DNA of 64,000 bases from Stereum hirsutum FP-91666 SS1. Lineage: Eukaryota; Basidiomycota; Agaricomycetes; Russulales; Stereaceae. Of the stretch, positions 1-10,510 are shown in pieces. Positions within the stretch are counted from its first letter, which is position 1; each line of letters starts with the position of its first letter. The position numbers were made by a program, and so were the translations under genes. The DNA lies in the NCBI RefSeq assembly GCF_000264905.1, contig NW_006763139.1:671514-735513 (forward strand), written 5' to 3'. The notes below the pieces were generated by a model. That model did no database searches. It saw nothing but the letters and a program-made list of their open reading frames with translations, and had not been told where the DNA came from.

Positions 1-376
1 GGATATTTCGGAAATTGCCGAGCTCTGCCTTCCCTTGACTTTTGTGTGGCACTTAGTCAGAATATCATGAGAATATTTATCAAATGCTAGCCATACAGAT
101 ATTGTCGCGGTAGTTCTGATCACTACCAGTATCCACAGCTCTTTCTTACAACAGTAATGTGCATGACACAAAGGGGCAAAGTCTACTGTGACACCACACA
201 CCCACTGTGCAGGAGACGTCGCGCTGTGCGCGAGAAAATCTGGACATAAAATAATATTTTGCTGCACGTGAGGTTACTTTCCGAGTACCTTACCTGGTAA
301 GTTACCGCCCCCTCCGACCCGGCATGGTAAGTTACCTGGTACCTAACCGTCAGGGAGCTTTGGTCCGCCACCCTAA
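1..376. other. Left-edge intergenic sequence
   Basis: No supported gene. Around 285-345 there is a short imperfect inverted repeat built on the word GGTAAGTTACC. The short reading frame on the minus strand here has no recognisable protein features. Confidence 0.4.
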
Positions 377-904
377 TGTAGGATGGATAGAGGGATAGGC
401 ACGTGACCAGTCATGTGGAAGGCACGTGATGGCATGTGACCTTATGGTCGTGATGTAGGGACATGTGATCAGGTCTGGAACGTTCTAGAATAGTCTTGTG
501 CATGTTGACTCAGCGGTTTGTACCCATTGTGCCCATTGCTGGACCCACTGGATATCCATTAAGGATTCCTGTAGTGTTCACTCGTAGTGTACAGTGAGGG
601 CGTGCCCTAAAGGGTCAGCCCAGGATGTATATAAGAACCACCTGTATCGTAGAGTAGTTCCCTAACTCGATCTCCTTTGCTTCTCGCCATACTCAGTGTG
701 ACCTTGTGTCCTGGTGTATCCAGCCCCAAGCCCACGGTCTCAGTTCACCCCACTATTCTCTCTGGGCTAGTGCCCCTAGGACAAGCGCTCCTAGTACTCA
801 CATTCGTACGCCGACGCCCTCAGCTACAGGGTTAGGCTTGGTTTGGTTTGGTTAGGGTTTGGCTATAGGTGACGCCTTAGGTCTAGGACCAGGCTACCTT
901 AGCA
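377..904 (+). mobile_element. Solo LTR of a Ty3/gypsy element
   Basis: This 528-bp block starts with TG and ends with CA. It is a near-identical reverse-complement match to the LTR at 4711-5238, which has exactly the same length. In this orientation a TATA box (TATATAAG) lies near 627, as expected for an LTR promoter. No gag or pol reading frame follows, so it is most simply a solo LTR left by recombination between two LTRs. I see no matching target-site duplication (flanks CCTAA and ATCGT), which suggests old age or rearrangement. The boundaries are well supported because both copies end at the same place. Confidence 0.85.
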
Positions 905-2400
905 ATCGTGTCATGAGTACCGCTGACACGTCGTGCGAGGCCCAAGTGACATGCACACGGAGTACTGAGTCCTATACCTATGGTTCACAGAGAAATGAGG
1001 CCAAGGGACAAAGCGAGAGTTGGAGAGCGAGAAAAGGCGCGATGACACTCATGGGAGGCGTCGAAGCCCTTCGTGGGCACGCATCGTCCGTGCCCGGAGA
1101 CAATAGTCTTAAGCGGTCAGCTGTCAAATAGGAGCAACGAGGAGGGAACCTGAGAGAATGAAGCGGACAACAACAGTGGTGGAAGGAAAGCAAGGGCACG
1201 ACGAATGCATCAACCGAGTCGCGTTGCGCACCAGCCACAGCCTGCCCTAAAGACTCACGTGACACTGTTGATCTGCGATGACGCGACATGTCAGCTTGAG
1301 TTGTCGCTTGCCCTCTCTTCCATCTCCTCCTCCCTTCTCTCCTCCCTCCTCTCCCCTCACTGCCTGTCTTCTGTGCTCGTGAAGCTTTCTGTCAAGTCAA
1401 TGTTCAATCCATCTTCATCGACAAAGTCGAAGAGGATATCGGCGCTGAGCTCAACGAAGCACGAGTCGCCCTCGCTCACCTCAGGACCGACAACGGAAGG
1501 CCTGGTCGCGTCGAGCCAGATGTATGTGAAGACGGAGAAGTTTGCATTGCCGGTTAGTAATGCCAATGCGAGAGAAGTCGCAGAAGAGGGGATGCACTCG
1601 CAGTGATATGGTGGGCAGCATGCGCCGAGAAGAAGATAGAGTTGGCGGGGGAGCAGTGGTTGGGGAGTAAGGAGGCGAACTCGTAAGTTTTTCTCCCCTT
1701 TTTACTGTTAGCGATGGGAGCATCAGGAAATTTGGTTTCAGCTACATAGCTACATAGGGAACTACCAGAGCTACTGTAGCAATCTGGACCTTTGACAGCT
1801 CAGTATGACTATTATACAGAGTGTACAAAGCAAACAGACAATTCTGAGTCAATTGAAAGAATTGCTACAAGCCTTTATAACCATCTGTAGTACACAGTAG
1901 CTCTAGTAGATACTATCTCTCTATTATTAAAGATCTGTGCCCCTTTTATTTGTATGTGTTTGGATCGTAGTCCTTGCCCTACGATTTCTAAAGACGCGTG
2001 TTAGTGCTATTGTCAAGATTGTAGTAGCTTGACCGTTGACTTGCCGAGCCCCTCTACGCTTGGGCCATTGCCAACACTGTCGTATCCGTGCCTCTAGATC
2101 TCTCATGGTCATGGTCATTCCTTTGCCCAGTTCTTCATTTGGATGTGGTGATAGGGGAACACATGTTCTCCAAGACCGTTGGGCGTCAAAAGGAGGTGAC
2201 CAGCTGGTGACCGTGAGGTATACGACATGGTGGAGAGGAAGGAAGGGGGGAATAATCCTTCAACAGTGTCAAAGTCAGTAGACCTGACCGAAGGCGAAGG
2301 CCAATGTACTCTCGCAAACAAGGTGCATTGACTCATATTGTCTTCCGAGGCCATAAAAAGACGTCGGTCTGTGCGGTATCACAAGCTCAGGTCACGCCCC
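905..2400. other. Repeat-flanked sequence without a supported gene
   Basis: Only short overlapping frames occur on both strands. A minus-strand frame at 1357-1566 reads fairly protein-like but has no family I recognise, no convincing splice partners and no start context. From about 1740 to 1930 the sequence is AT-rich with small repeats such as GCTACATA. Confidence 0.35.
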
Positions 2401-2439
2401 AGAGAGAGAATACCGGAGCGGAGCGATGGTCTTGCCTTG

Positions 2440-2566
2440 TAGTAAAGTAGCGGCAGAGTCAGTGGCCATGCATTGAAATTTGCACAAGTCGAGAGTTGAA
2501 CTCGCGACCTGTCCAAATTAAAATGGTTTCACCGGCATGCTGCTGCCCCTACACCATTGGGGATTA
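2440..2566 (-). mobile_element. tRNA-derived SINE-like unit
   Basis: On the minus strand an A-box-like word (TGGTGTAGGGGC, starting at 2556) is followed 53 nt later by a B-box-like word (GAGTTCAACTC, 2493-2503). The second word sits in a hairpin resembling a T-arm. This is the internal RNA polymerase III promoter layout of a tRNA head. The seven bases before the A box do not pair with the bases after the T-arm, so a working acceptor stem is absent and a functional tRNA is unlikely. A SINE head or decayed tRNA pseudogene fits better. The 3' end of the element is not clear. Confidence 0.4.
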
Positions 2567-2652
2567 TTTGTAGCAGTCACACGCATTAACATATCCCATT
2601 CTGAGTAGGCCTTTGACCCATGTGAGCGCTGCATTGTGGCTTTTGCCTGTAG

Positions 2653-2700
2653 AGCATGGGAACCCTTGCCATGAACTGGCACACATTCCCACACTCTCAT
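2653..2700 (+). repeat. Dispersed 47-bp direct repeat, copy 1
   Basis: A stretch with the words GGGAAC, GCCAT and ACTGGCACA matches imperfectly a second copy at about 3709-3757. The two copies bracket the pyrimidine-rich tract and may be the ends of one inserted unit, but no coding capacity supports a transposon class. Confidence 0.35.
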
Positions 2701-2879
2701 TTTCATGGGTGACACTTTTTTTGCACACTGTTGAGCTTCTATATATGCAATAAAAAGAATCTCTGAGCATGTTGAACATCAAGAGCTATGAAAAAGACAT
2801 TGAAATGGCGAAAAAAAGTGTTTGCCACAGTGGTGCCACATTCTTTGTTTGGTCCTTGTTTGGCTCCTGTTGCCTTTTG

Positions 2880-4010
2880 GCCGGCCACTTCCCAGCTCTT
2901 GCTTCGTCTCTTCCACCACTCTTCCTCTTCTACTTTCACCCTCAATCCTAGCTTGAGCTTCAGTTCCTCTCTTTTCTTTCTCTTCATCGTTTCTCTTCTT
3001 AATTGGGCTCTTCCTTGGTCTCTGTGGACAAAGTTTGACTGAAATATCTGAAGATTTTCGACTTTTTGGGACTTTTTAGACTAGGCTGGAACTTTCTGGA
3101 CACTCTGGTATGTTTCTTTAGCTCATATCTTTTCTTCTATATCTTTTCTCTTCTTTCTATGTGCCTCTACTGGATCTAGCTGCTTTGAAAAGAGCATAGG
3201 TTAGCATTTGGCCAGTCTGAGGTGTGTAATTTTTGCTTTTTTTCAACCTTTGTCATACTCTCTCTCTCCACCATCCCTCTCTGATCCCTACTCTCCCATG
3301 CTCTTCTCTTTTTCTTCACCCCTCCTTTCTTCTCCATTATTCTCTCAGCCCAGCATGCTTCATGTTTCAATAAATTTTCGCTTTTTTGACCTTTTTGAAG
3401 CTCTGGTAGGCTTTTTCTCATTCCTCCTTTCCTCATGTTTCTCTGCCCTTACTCTTTCTCTCTCATACAGTCTTTTGTTTCTGTACACACAGGAGTAAAG
3501 CTAGAGACTGTTAGGATAAAATGTGAGTTTTTTTTCGATTTTTTTCGTCCATTTTCTCTCCAAACCCTCCCCCTTCCTCTACTCTCCTGCCTTTTCTTCT
3601 CACCTTCCCTCCTCATATCTCCCCTCTTATCCTAATTTCTTTGTCTTCACTTCTCCTTCTCATTTTCTCTCTTTAAACTTGATACTGACTTGTTTCTTCT
3701 CACTTTGAGAGCGTGGGAACTCATGCCATAGACTGGCACAGAGTTCTCACACTTACTCTACCACTCTTCCCTCCTCTCCTCTCACCCTCTCTGTCTCTCT
3801 TTTTCTTCATCAATCCTTCTCTCATCCTGTCTTGCATTTTCCCTACCCCTCACTCTCCCTACCTTACTTCTTTACCCTAACTTATTCTCCCTTTGTCATT
3901 TTTCTCTTTCTCTCCTCTCTCTCTCTCTCTCCCTATCCTGTATTTTGTTTCCTTCTCTTTCTCCCTATCTGTTCTATTTCTTTCTTGCTTCTCTCTGATG
4001 TATATTTACA
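2880..4010. repeat. Pyrimidine-rich low-complexity tract
   Basis: For about 1.1 kb the plus strand is dominated by C and T, with runs such as TCTCTCTCTCTC near 3915 and repeated TTTTCGAYTTTTT-type words near 3055, 3375 and 3535. The many small open frames here are by-products of this composition, giving Ser/Phe/Leu/Pro-rich translations, and are not genes. The tract ends near 4010, where normal base composition returns. Confidence 0.6.
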
Positions 4011-4258
4011 TGAGTGAGACAATATTGTACGTACAGAATGTGATTATATGTATTAATTTTGGTCTTCATCTGTGAACTGGCAAGTCGAGTGAGGAAGGCG
4101 TACAAAAGTGAGCTGGTGTGAAAATAACAAGTATACATAGGAATCTGCAGAAGTATCCAGATGCTACAGGTGCGTAGTAGACAACTATAGAAACTATATA
4201 GCAAACACGTATTACATACCTTGCGATGCTGGCTATATGAGAACTCTTGACTATACGG

Positions 4259-4453
4259 GATCAAAAGGTAGATGTCCAAAAAAAATACGATGTGATCAGC
4301 TACCCTATACCCCTCAAAGTGCTCAGAGTGTTGATTTGGAGTTTGCAAGTAAACAAAGACTAGTCAAATGTCAGTAACAGCGTAGTGAGCACTTTGAGAG
4401 GTATAGGGTAGCTGATCACATCCGGTTTTTTTTGGACGTCTACCTCCTGATAC
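4259..4453. repeat. Foldback (inverted-repeat) element
   Basis: Two arms of about 65 nt, at 4259-4325 and 4386-4453, are reverse complements of each other with only a few mismatches. They are separated by about 60 nt. Each arm contains the words AGCTACCCTATACC (or its complement) and a run of T or A next to a GGAC/GTCC word. The right arm runs directly into the 4447-4710 dispersed repeat. This is the structure of a foldback or MITE-type element; no protein is encoded. Target-site duplication is not evident. Confidence 0.7.
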
Positions 4454-4710
4454 ATAGAGCATATCCATAACGGGGATTGGTCTAAAACTCCCCCAATTAT
4501 ATTCAGAAAAGCAAACACGTTGCAGAATTGGCCATTTACAGCCAAAAACCGATGTTTCGCATTTTTACTGAATCACACAGACCAGTTATGACATTTTCGA
4601 TGACCCAGAAACCTTTAATATGATGTATCCTTGGCCTGTACCATATCGCACTACGATCGCACTGCATTTGAGAGAGATCTGGACCATATACACCCCCAAT
4701 ACTACCTGTG
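4447..4710 (+). repeat. Dispersed repeat, copy A (cut by the LTR)
   Basis: This about 260-bp sequence is a direct repeat of 6525-6771, with roughly 85 percent visible identity and shared words such as AACGGGGATTGG, CACACAGACCAGTTATGA and GAGAGATCTGGACC. The match stops exactly where the LTR begins at 4711, in the middle of the shared word ACTACCTGTG. The Ty3 fragment therefore sits between two copies of the repeat. Confidence 0.75.
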
Positions 4711-5238
4711 TGCTAAGGTAGCCTGGTACTAAACCTAAGGTGTCACCTATAGCCAAACCCTAACCAAACCCAAACCAAGCCTAACCCTGTAGCTGAGGGT
4801 GTCGGCGTACGAATGTGAGTACTAGGAGCGCTTGTCCTAGGGGCACTAGCCCAGAGAGAATGTGGGTGAACTGAGACCGTGGGCTTGGGGCTGGATACAC
4901 CAGGACACAAGGTCACACTGAGTATGGCGAGAAGCAAAGGAGATTGAGTTAGGGAACTATTCTACGATACAGGTGGTTCTTATATACATCCTGGGCTGAC
5001 CCTTGAGGGCACGTCCTCACTGTACACTAACGAGTGAACACTACAGGAATCCTTCATGGATATCCAGTGGGTCCAGCAATGGGCACAATGGGTACAAACC
5101 GCTGAGTCAACATGCACAAGACTATTCTAGAACGTTCCAGACCTGATCACATGTCCCTACATCACGACCACAAGGTCACATGCCATCACGTGCCTACCAC
5201 ATGACTGGTCACGTGCCTATCCCTCTATCCATCCTATA
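4711..5238 (-). mobile_element. 3' LTR of truncated Ty3/gypsy element
   Basis: The LTR is 528 bp, the same length as the solo LTR at 377-904 and in the opposite orientation. Read on the minus strand it follows the pol stop codon by about 120 bp, so it is the 3' LTR. A TATA box (TATATAAG on the minus strand) lies near 4982. The terminal dinucleotide at the 5238 end has changed from the expected CA to TA, a sign of decay. No 5' LTR of this copy is present in the window. Confidence 0.85.
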
Positions 5239-5355
5239 TCTCCATCGTCGAAGTGGCACCTGGGGCCACAATGCCTGCAAGGCGCGTACACTCCTCAGAA
5301 ACACCGAGAAATAAAGATTTAGGTTTAGCCCGGAGGCCGTTTCAGTACCCCCCCT

Positions 5356-6420
5356 CTAAGACTCGACGTCCTCGTTGAGTGCCTTATCTCTCCCTGGCAT
5401 CTTTCCCTCCTGGCAATCTGGTATATCCCAGGCTTTACCCGTCTTAGGATTGAATCCGTCCGTTAGACTTTCCTCCATAGACTTCCAAGTGTACGTAGCA
5501 AAGACGAATTTTCCTAGTGGTCGCGGCGCTGAAGGATGCTTTTTATGGAATGACTTGACTTTGTCTTCCGCATTTTTCAGGTTCTTAGCCGGTTCCCAAC
5601 TATTATCGCCTTCACCATAGCCCTTCCATTTCACCAGATATCTCAACCCTTTCCCTACCAACTTCGAATCCAACACTTCGTCCACTTCATACTCCTCTTC
5701 TCCTTCTACTTCCACTGGCTCTGGTGGTGGTGGTAGTATCCCATTAACCTCATTACCCTTCCAAGGCGAAAGTCGATCGATGTGGAACACCGGGTGTACA
5801 CGGAGATCTTTAGGAAGTTCTAACTCGTAGTTAACTGGGCTTATTTGCTTTGTAACCTTGTAAGGTCCCAGTTTCCTAGCTGTGAGTTTACGAACACCTT
5901 TAATCTGGATTGGTTTTGCATCTAACCAAACCATATCTCCAACCTCGAATGCCCTTTTCTCAACGTCTCCTTCCTTTGCCTGGTCTTTCTTTGACATCCT
6001 CATGGCTGCTTCTGCGTCCTTGCGAGCTGCTTCTAACTTTTGCAAGCGAGCTTCGACTGAAGGGAACTGCGAAGGCGAACCAGTAGGCTGTACTGAAGTA
6101 GGTTTGAAGCCGTACAACAACTCGAACGGTGCGAATCCAGAGGAACTATTTTTCCGAGAGTTTATCGCGAACGTGAGGGTTGGAAGCCAGTCTACCCAGT
6201 CTTCGCCTCGGCGATTACAGTAAAGACGGATTTGCTTGGATATTTCTCTATTCATCCTTTCCGTCTTTCCGTTAGCACGAGGGTGGTAGGCAGTTGTGAG
6301 GCCTCCTTCTATCCCGAGTCGCTTTAACAATGCTCTCATAGCTCTAGAGGCGAACTGTGGTCCTCTATCGGAGACAAACTTCTTCGGCAGACCGAAATCT
6401 GGGAAGACGTGTTTGAAGTG
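5356..6420 (-). pseudogene. Ty3/gypsy chromovirus pol, integrase C-terminal part with chromodomain
   Basis: The minus-strand frame encodes the end of a retrotransposon polyprotein. First comes the second half of the integrase core: an SDRGPQF motif carrying an acidic catalytic residue, then the NGKTERMN motif carrying the catalytic glutamate. After it come the linker region and a chromodomain (EYEVDEVLDSK ... LVKWKGY ... SWEP), which places it among the chromoviruses. Integrase normally inserts the element and the chromodomain guides it to particular chromatin. The frame is open but its upstream part (gag, protease, reverse transcriptase, RNase H and the first integrase aspartate) is missing, cut off near 6420. 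It cannot move on its own. The sequence resumes with unrelated DNA and then repeat copy B. Confidence 0.9.
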
Positions 6421-6524
6421 TAAATCTCCATCAGCAAACCAGGAAATTTCTCATAGGGATACTATAGAACAGATACATCAGCAAATCAGGTTCTGGATAT
6501 GCTTACTATATTAGGCCATATAGC

Positions 6525-6771
6525 CGGAAGATACATAGAGCTTATCCCTAACGGGGATTGGGCCAGAAATTCCCCAATTATATTCAGAAATTCAAGAACA
6601 CTGCAAAATTGGTCATTTATAGCCCAAAACCGATGTTTTGCATTTTTACTGTATCACACAGACCAGTTATGACATTTTGAAGGACCCTCCTAGCCTTGTA
6701 CCACACTGCACCACGATCACACTGCATTTGAGAGAGATCTGGACCATATACACCCCCAATACTACCTGTGC
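6525..6771 (+). repeat. Dispersed repeat, copy B
   Basis: This is a direct repeat of 4447-4710. The similarity ends at the ACTACCTGTG word, beyond which this copy continues with different sequence. Presence on both sides of the truncated Ty3 element suggests a duplicated or shuffled insertion site. Confidence 0.7.
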
Positions 6772-7940
6772 ACCTGCTCCCCCATCAAAAACATGGTTTT
6801 GCTTTTTTCCACCATCTACCAGCGGCCGTTCTTGTGCTTTAATAATGTTTATATACATTTAAACTAAATTACCACAGCAAGCACGGTGCCAAAAACGCGT
6901 AAATTGGTGTTTCTGTGATTATACTGTGGCCCAATACACTGTTTTACCCCCTCAGCGCCCCACAATTAGTGCAGGACCATTTTGACTAATGTTTCACCGT
7001 AGATCAACTTCCCAAACATCAAAGTATATTGTCCAATCATCACTTCAACACCACCAAACATTCTAACCATGGTAATACCCCCAGGGTAGATGTTCTCCTC
7101 CTCCTCCCCTAGATGCGGCACCACTACCAAGGCCACAATCATTGTTTTTGTGTCCGGTGTGCTCCCCATCACTTAGTATTGATATAGGACTACCAATGAC
7201 AGCAAAAACCAAGGTAATCGAACCGCTATATCCCCAGTTCTGGCCTGCCCACCCCCTTTCGCCGTGATAGGGCAATATCTTGCTGACCGTTCACGCTATA
7301 ACTTTGGAACGAATGGACCGATTCCTTCGAAAATTGATTTCCACCATCTTATATATTTATCAATGTTTATCAGATAGTCATAAATGCCAAAATTGACCCC
7401 CTTCATGTTGCCGTAATCGGGCCACAATTTATGTTTTATATGTCAATTCCATCGAAATGACACCCGGCAATGCGATCCGTTTGTCCTAACTCACAAAACT
7501 CGCAAAGTTACCAAAATACCCCCAGATCACCCCGTTTCCCCTACCGATCTACCCCCAGGTATCCAGTACCCCTACCCTAGCATCCCTACTATTATTCTAC
7601 CATTTTTCCGTATTTTTATTGGCCACTGTTCTATCCCTATTCACCCTACGATCATCCCTGCCCATATTCCCCATTTTATCCCTACATAACCCAGCCCATT
7701 TCACCATATACACCCTACCTACCCGCCCTACCCATTCCCCAGCACCCCTACCCCATCCCCTACCCCCCTACCCTACCCCCAGGACCACCCCTATACGCCC
7801 TACCCCATTACCCTGGGCCACCCGGCCACCTAGAACCAACCCCCGGCCGCCCCAATAGCCAGCCCAGTACTGGCATTTAATATTATTTTCCTGAGGATCA
7901 ATTGTAAAGGAACTTCTTCTTACTAGCAGGTAGAATTATA
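6772..7940. other. Gene-free sequence with a C-rich tract
   Basis: No supported gene. Between about 7500 and 7860 the plus strand is strongly C-rich with recurring CCCTAC and CCCCTACC words, a degenerate simple-sequence tract. It is not a canonical TTAGGG telomere array. The frame at 7619-7858 is a Pro/Thr-rich artefact of this composition. Confidence 0.5.
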
Positions 7941-7949
7941 ATTATGCTA

Positions 7950-8212
7950 CATGTACTGGTGTATTCTTTGTGTTTCGCCTTCTTCGGAGTCGGAGTGTTC
8001 CTCGGAGGGGTAGTCGTCGCCCATGTCCCTGCACCTGAGGACACCATCTGCTGCTGTTGATGCGGTTGATGTGGTTGATGCGGTTGAGGATGTTGATGCT
8101 GGTGGTGGTCGTCCGACGATCTGGTCGCGGAGGTCAAACGTATCCTGACGATGTCCATGTCGCGTATAAGGTCCGGTACGCACTACGTACTACGTATGCG
8201 GAGGAAATGAGA
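7950..8212 (-). pseudogene. Duplicated 5' fragment of the SH3 polarity gene
   Basis: This stretch matches the 5' end of the gene starting at 23043. It carries the same 5' leader (TCCGGTACG... with the CATGTCGCGTATA word), the DTFDLRDQIV start region, the His/Gln-rich tract and the acidic PSEEHSDSEEGE region. The original has its SH3 domain further downstream and the copy ends before it. The His/Gln tract is expanded and shifted in frame, and no downstream exon is present, so it cannot make the parent protein. It is a truncated duplicate of leader plus first-exon sequence, in the same orientation as the parent about 15 kb away. Confidence 0.85.
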
Positions 8213-9240
8213 AAAGAAAAGAAATTACCTTGCTTGAAGGTCCATCCAACCCCCGTAAGTGTGCCCGGGAATCTACAATGGAACAAACATATACAAACAT
8301 GTGCGATAAGATGAGGGGGCGCCTTGATAAGATAGTGTTCTGTCTGGCGCCATCGGTCGAAATAAATCGTCGTAAACTGCAGAGAATAATAACCTCTCGT
8401 CCACTTTCTCCAAAATCGTGGCTGAACATATCGTCAATAAACATGCGTGATAAATAGTGTGGCGCTACCAAATTCACACCTTCTCCTGCCGCTGAAGACG
8501 AGTGCGAGAGCTGCCCTTTGTCCGGTGCGTATGATTTCAGATTCCTTCTCTCGTCCCTCTATGAGCTGCTTACTAGAGTCTACGTGAAGTAGACCTTGAA
8601 TCCACCATTATGCCCCAAACCCCCGCATTCCAACCATTGTGGAAGACGGCCGTTGCAAACATCGACCAGTTGTTAGCGGTCATAGCGGTAGCCTATCAGT
8701 ACTTCTGCTTGAGTCTTATGTGTGCTTATGTGCTTACATTGCTTATGGATCACTGCCAACGTCTTGTGACTTTCTGATTGAAATGGTTGAGCGTGTTCTA
8801 ATGGCCAGAGGGTGTTCAGTTCTAAGCGAGGGATTCTGTCAGTGTTGGTAGGAAAAAAATGAGGGTTTGAAGGGTATAAATGTATGGTGTTGAGGTGGCA
8901 TGTAATGGATAAAATTGAATCATCAACAGAGCGGTGACATCAAACCATAGTAGATTAGCCTAGGCTAGGCTAGGGTCGGGGATGACCGACGTCGACCGTA
9001 GCTTAACCTAGCCTTTTTCACCTAGGGTATTGTCTCCCCTAACTCCAAGTTGCTTTATTTTATCACTACTACCTACTCGTAATGGTTCTGATCACTGTTG
9101 TCGACCATCATAACTTCATCCTTGAAGTTCACCATCTTGCTTCCCACTGGCCACTGATTCTTATGTACTTGCGTGCTTACCCATGCTTATGGATGTCCAT
9201 AAGCACAGATAAGCATGAATACAGAAGTACAGTAGTACCC
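8213..9240. other. No supported gene
   Basis: Short frames only. Near 8950 there is a GGCTAGGCTAGG-type repeat facing its complement at about 9002. Near 9180-9215 there is a palindromic ATGCTTATGG/CCATAAGCAT word. Related words around 8700-8755 suggest a diverged local repeat. Confidence 0.35.
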
Positions 9241-9890
9241 GGTCAATCCCACAATGGATTCTCTGCTGAGATGAACTGCAAGTTCTCGCACCGCCCGTTC
9301 TTGGTCCGTATTGCTCATGCTGTCCCTACTTGCCCCGATTTTAATCCCTTTCCGCAGTCTAAGGAGGTCTATGATGTTGATGACAGTGACCTGGGTACGT
9401 CATATTTTGTGTTCTGCTTCTATTGTCGTGGGCTGATGCGTCTACATGGAACACATTGATGTAGTTGAGGACGCGTTCAAACTGGAGAACATCCCAACGA
9501 CAAGCTCCTTGGCCGCTGCCGTACTCAAGGCAATCAAGAACACCCACGCCTACAATCCCCGCCTACGAAATTGACGGCACCCTCTTCTTACCCAGGAACT
9601 ATTAGTCCAAGCTTCAAGCTTCAAGGTGCGACCTTGATTTTGACGTTCGGGTTAAAACACTATCATATCGGGCACGGTCGGAGAATGTCAGCGGCAGCAA
9701 CACATACGTCGCAGAATTCATGAAGATCAGGATCGTCGAGGCGGCTCGACCTCACCTTGTTGCCGCCACGAAGAGGAGGCGCGTACTTGCGGAAGATTGT
9801 GACGGTCTTTCTGCGCCTGTCAAGCCTCTCGCGTTGCTTGACACCGTCTCTTTCTCTTGTGGTGTGTTGAGATGTCATATATTCCATTCA
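9241..9890 (+). pseudogene. Coding-like remnant, family unknown
   Basis: Three stretches read like protein. The first (about 9250-9392) encodes the words HRPFLVRIAH and VYDVDDSDL. A well-formed intron (GTACGT... to ...GATGTAG, about 9393-9463) joins it in frame to a second stretch reading VEDAFKLENIP and AAAVLKAIK. Near 9560 the best reading switches frame (to EIDGTLFLP) and soon meets a stop. A third open stretch (about 9665-9870) reads YVAEFMKIRIVEAARPHLVA. I recognise no domain. The apparent frame shift and missing ends suggest a decayed gene, though an unusual exon layout is possible. Confidence 0.3.
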
Positions 9891-9929
9891 TTTCTATGAA
9901 GGTTTTTCTCGGACTTTAATCGTTTGGGG

Positions 9930-10510
9930 TCTTTCAGAGTGAAGTCACGCACAGGAAGGTCAGGGAGAACTATGTACGGTGAGGTTTTCCCAGGTTGTCT
10001 GAGCTCTGACGAAGTTTGGCGGGGTCCGACGAGGTTGGCTGAGGTTCGACAAGCTCTGATGAGCTCTGCCGGGATTTTCTGGGGTTTTCCGGCCGGGAAA
10101 ACGGGCGCGGACCGGCGACACGCTCGGACGCGCTCGTCGGAGTTCATACAACCTCGTCAAACTTGGTCCTCCGACGTCAGCGTGAACCTCAATCGCGCAA
10201 GTCGTCTTTGGTTGGACGAGGTCAGAGCAAATTATGACTCACCAGACTAACCAATATAATTGTATTTAAGCTCGCATGAGCTCGGACGAAGGTATAGCGA
10301 GCTCTTCTGAGCTCTTCCGAGGTTGTATGAGATCAGATGGCATATGAGTGCGGTAAGTCGTCCAAGGTATGATGAAATCTGATTTGGTTTGCTGGAGTTT
10401 TCTGAGCTCTGAGTTCGTACGCTGAGGTCGGATGAAGTCAGCCGAGGTCGGCTGAGGTCCAACACGGTTTGACGTGGTTTTCCACGGTCAGATGGAGTCG
10501 TCACCGAACA
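9930..10510. repeat. Degenerate GC-rich short-period repeat tract
   Basis: About 580 bp consist largely of variants of a word like GAG(G/C)T(C/T)(T/C)GA(C/T)GAG at irregular spacing of roughly 10-12 nt, for example near 9980-10070 and 10265-10490. Both orientations occur, with the complement prominent near 10145-10175. There is no clean tandem unit. All frames remain open for long stretches because of the composition, so the open frames here are not evidence for genes. Confidence 0.6.

Noticed and set aside
2440..2566. Functional tRNA gene
   Set aside because: The bases around the A and B boxes do not form an acceptor stem, so only a tRNA-derived element is supported.
3176..4075. Several Ser/Phe/Leu-rich open frames
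   Set aside because: They result from the pyrimidine-rich tract; no start context, codon bias or domain.
7500..7860. Internal telomere-like array (CCCTA words)
   Set aside because: The unit varies from copy to copy and CCCTAA is not repeated in register; it is degenerate C-rich sequence.
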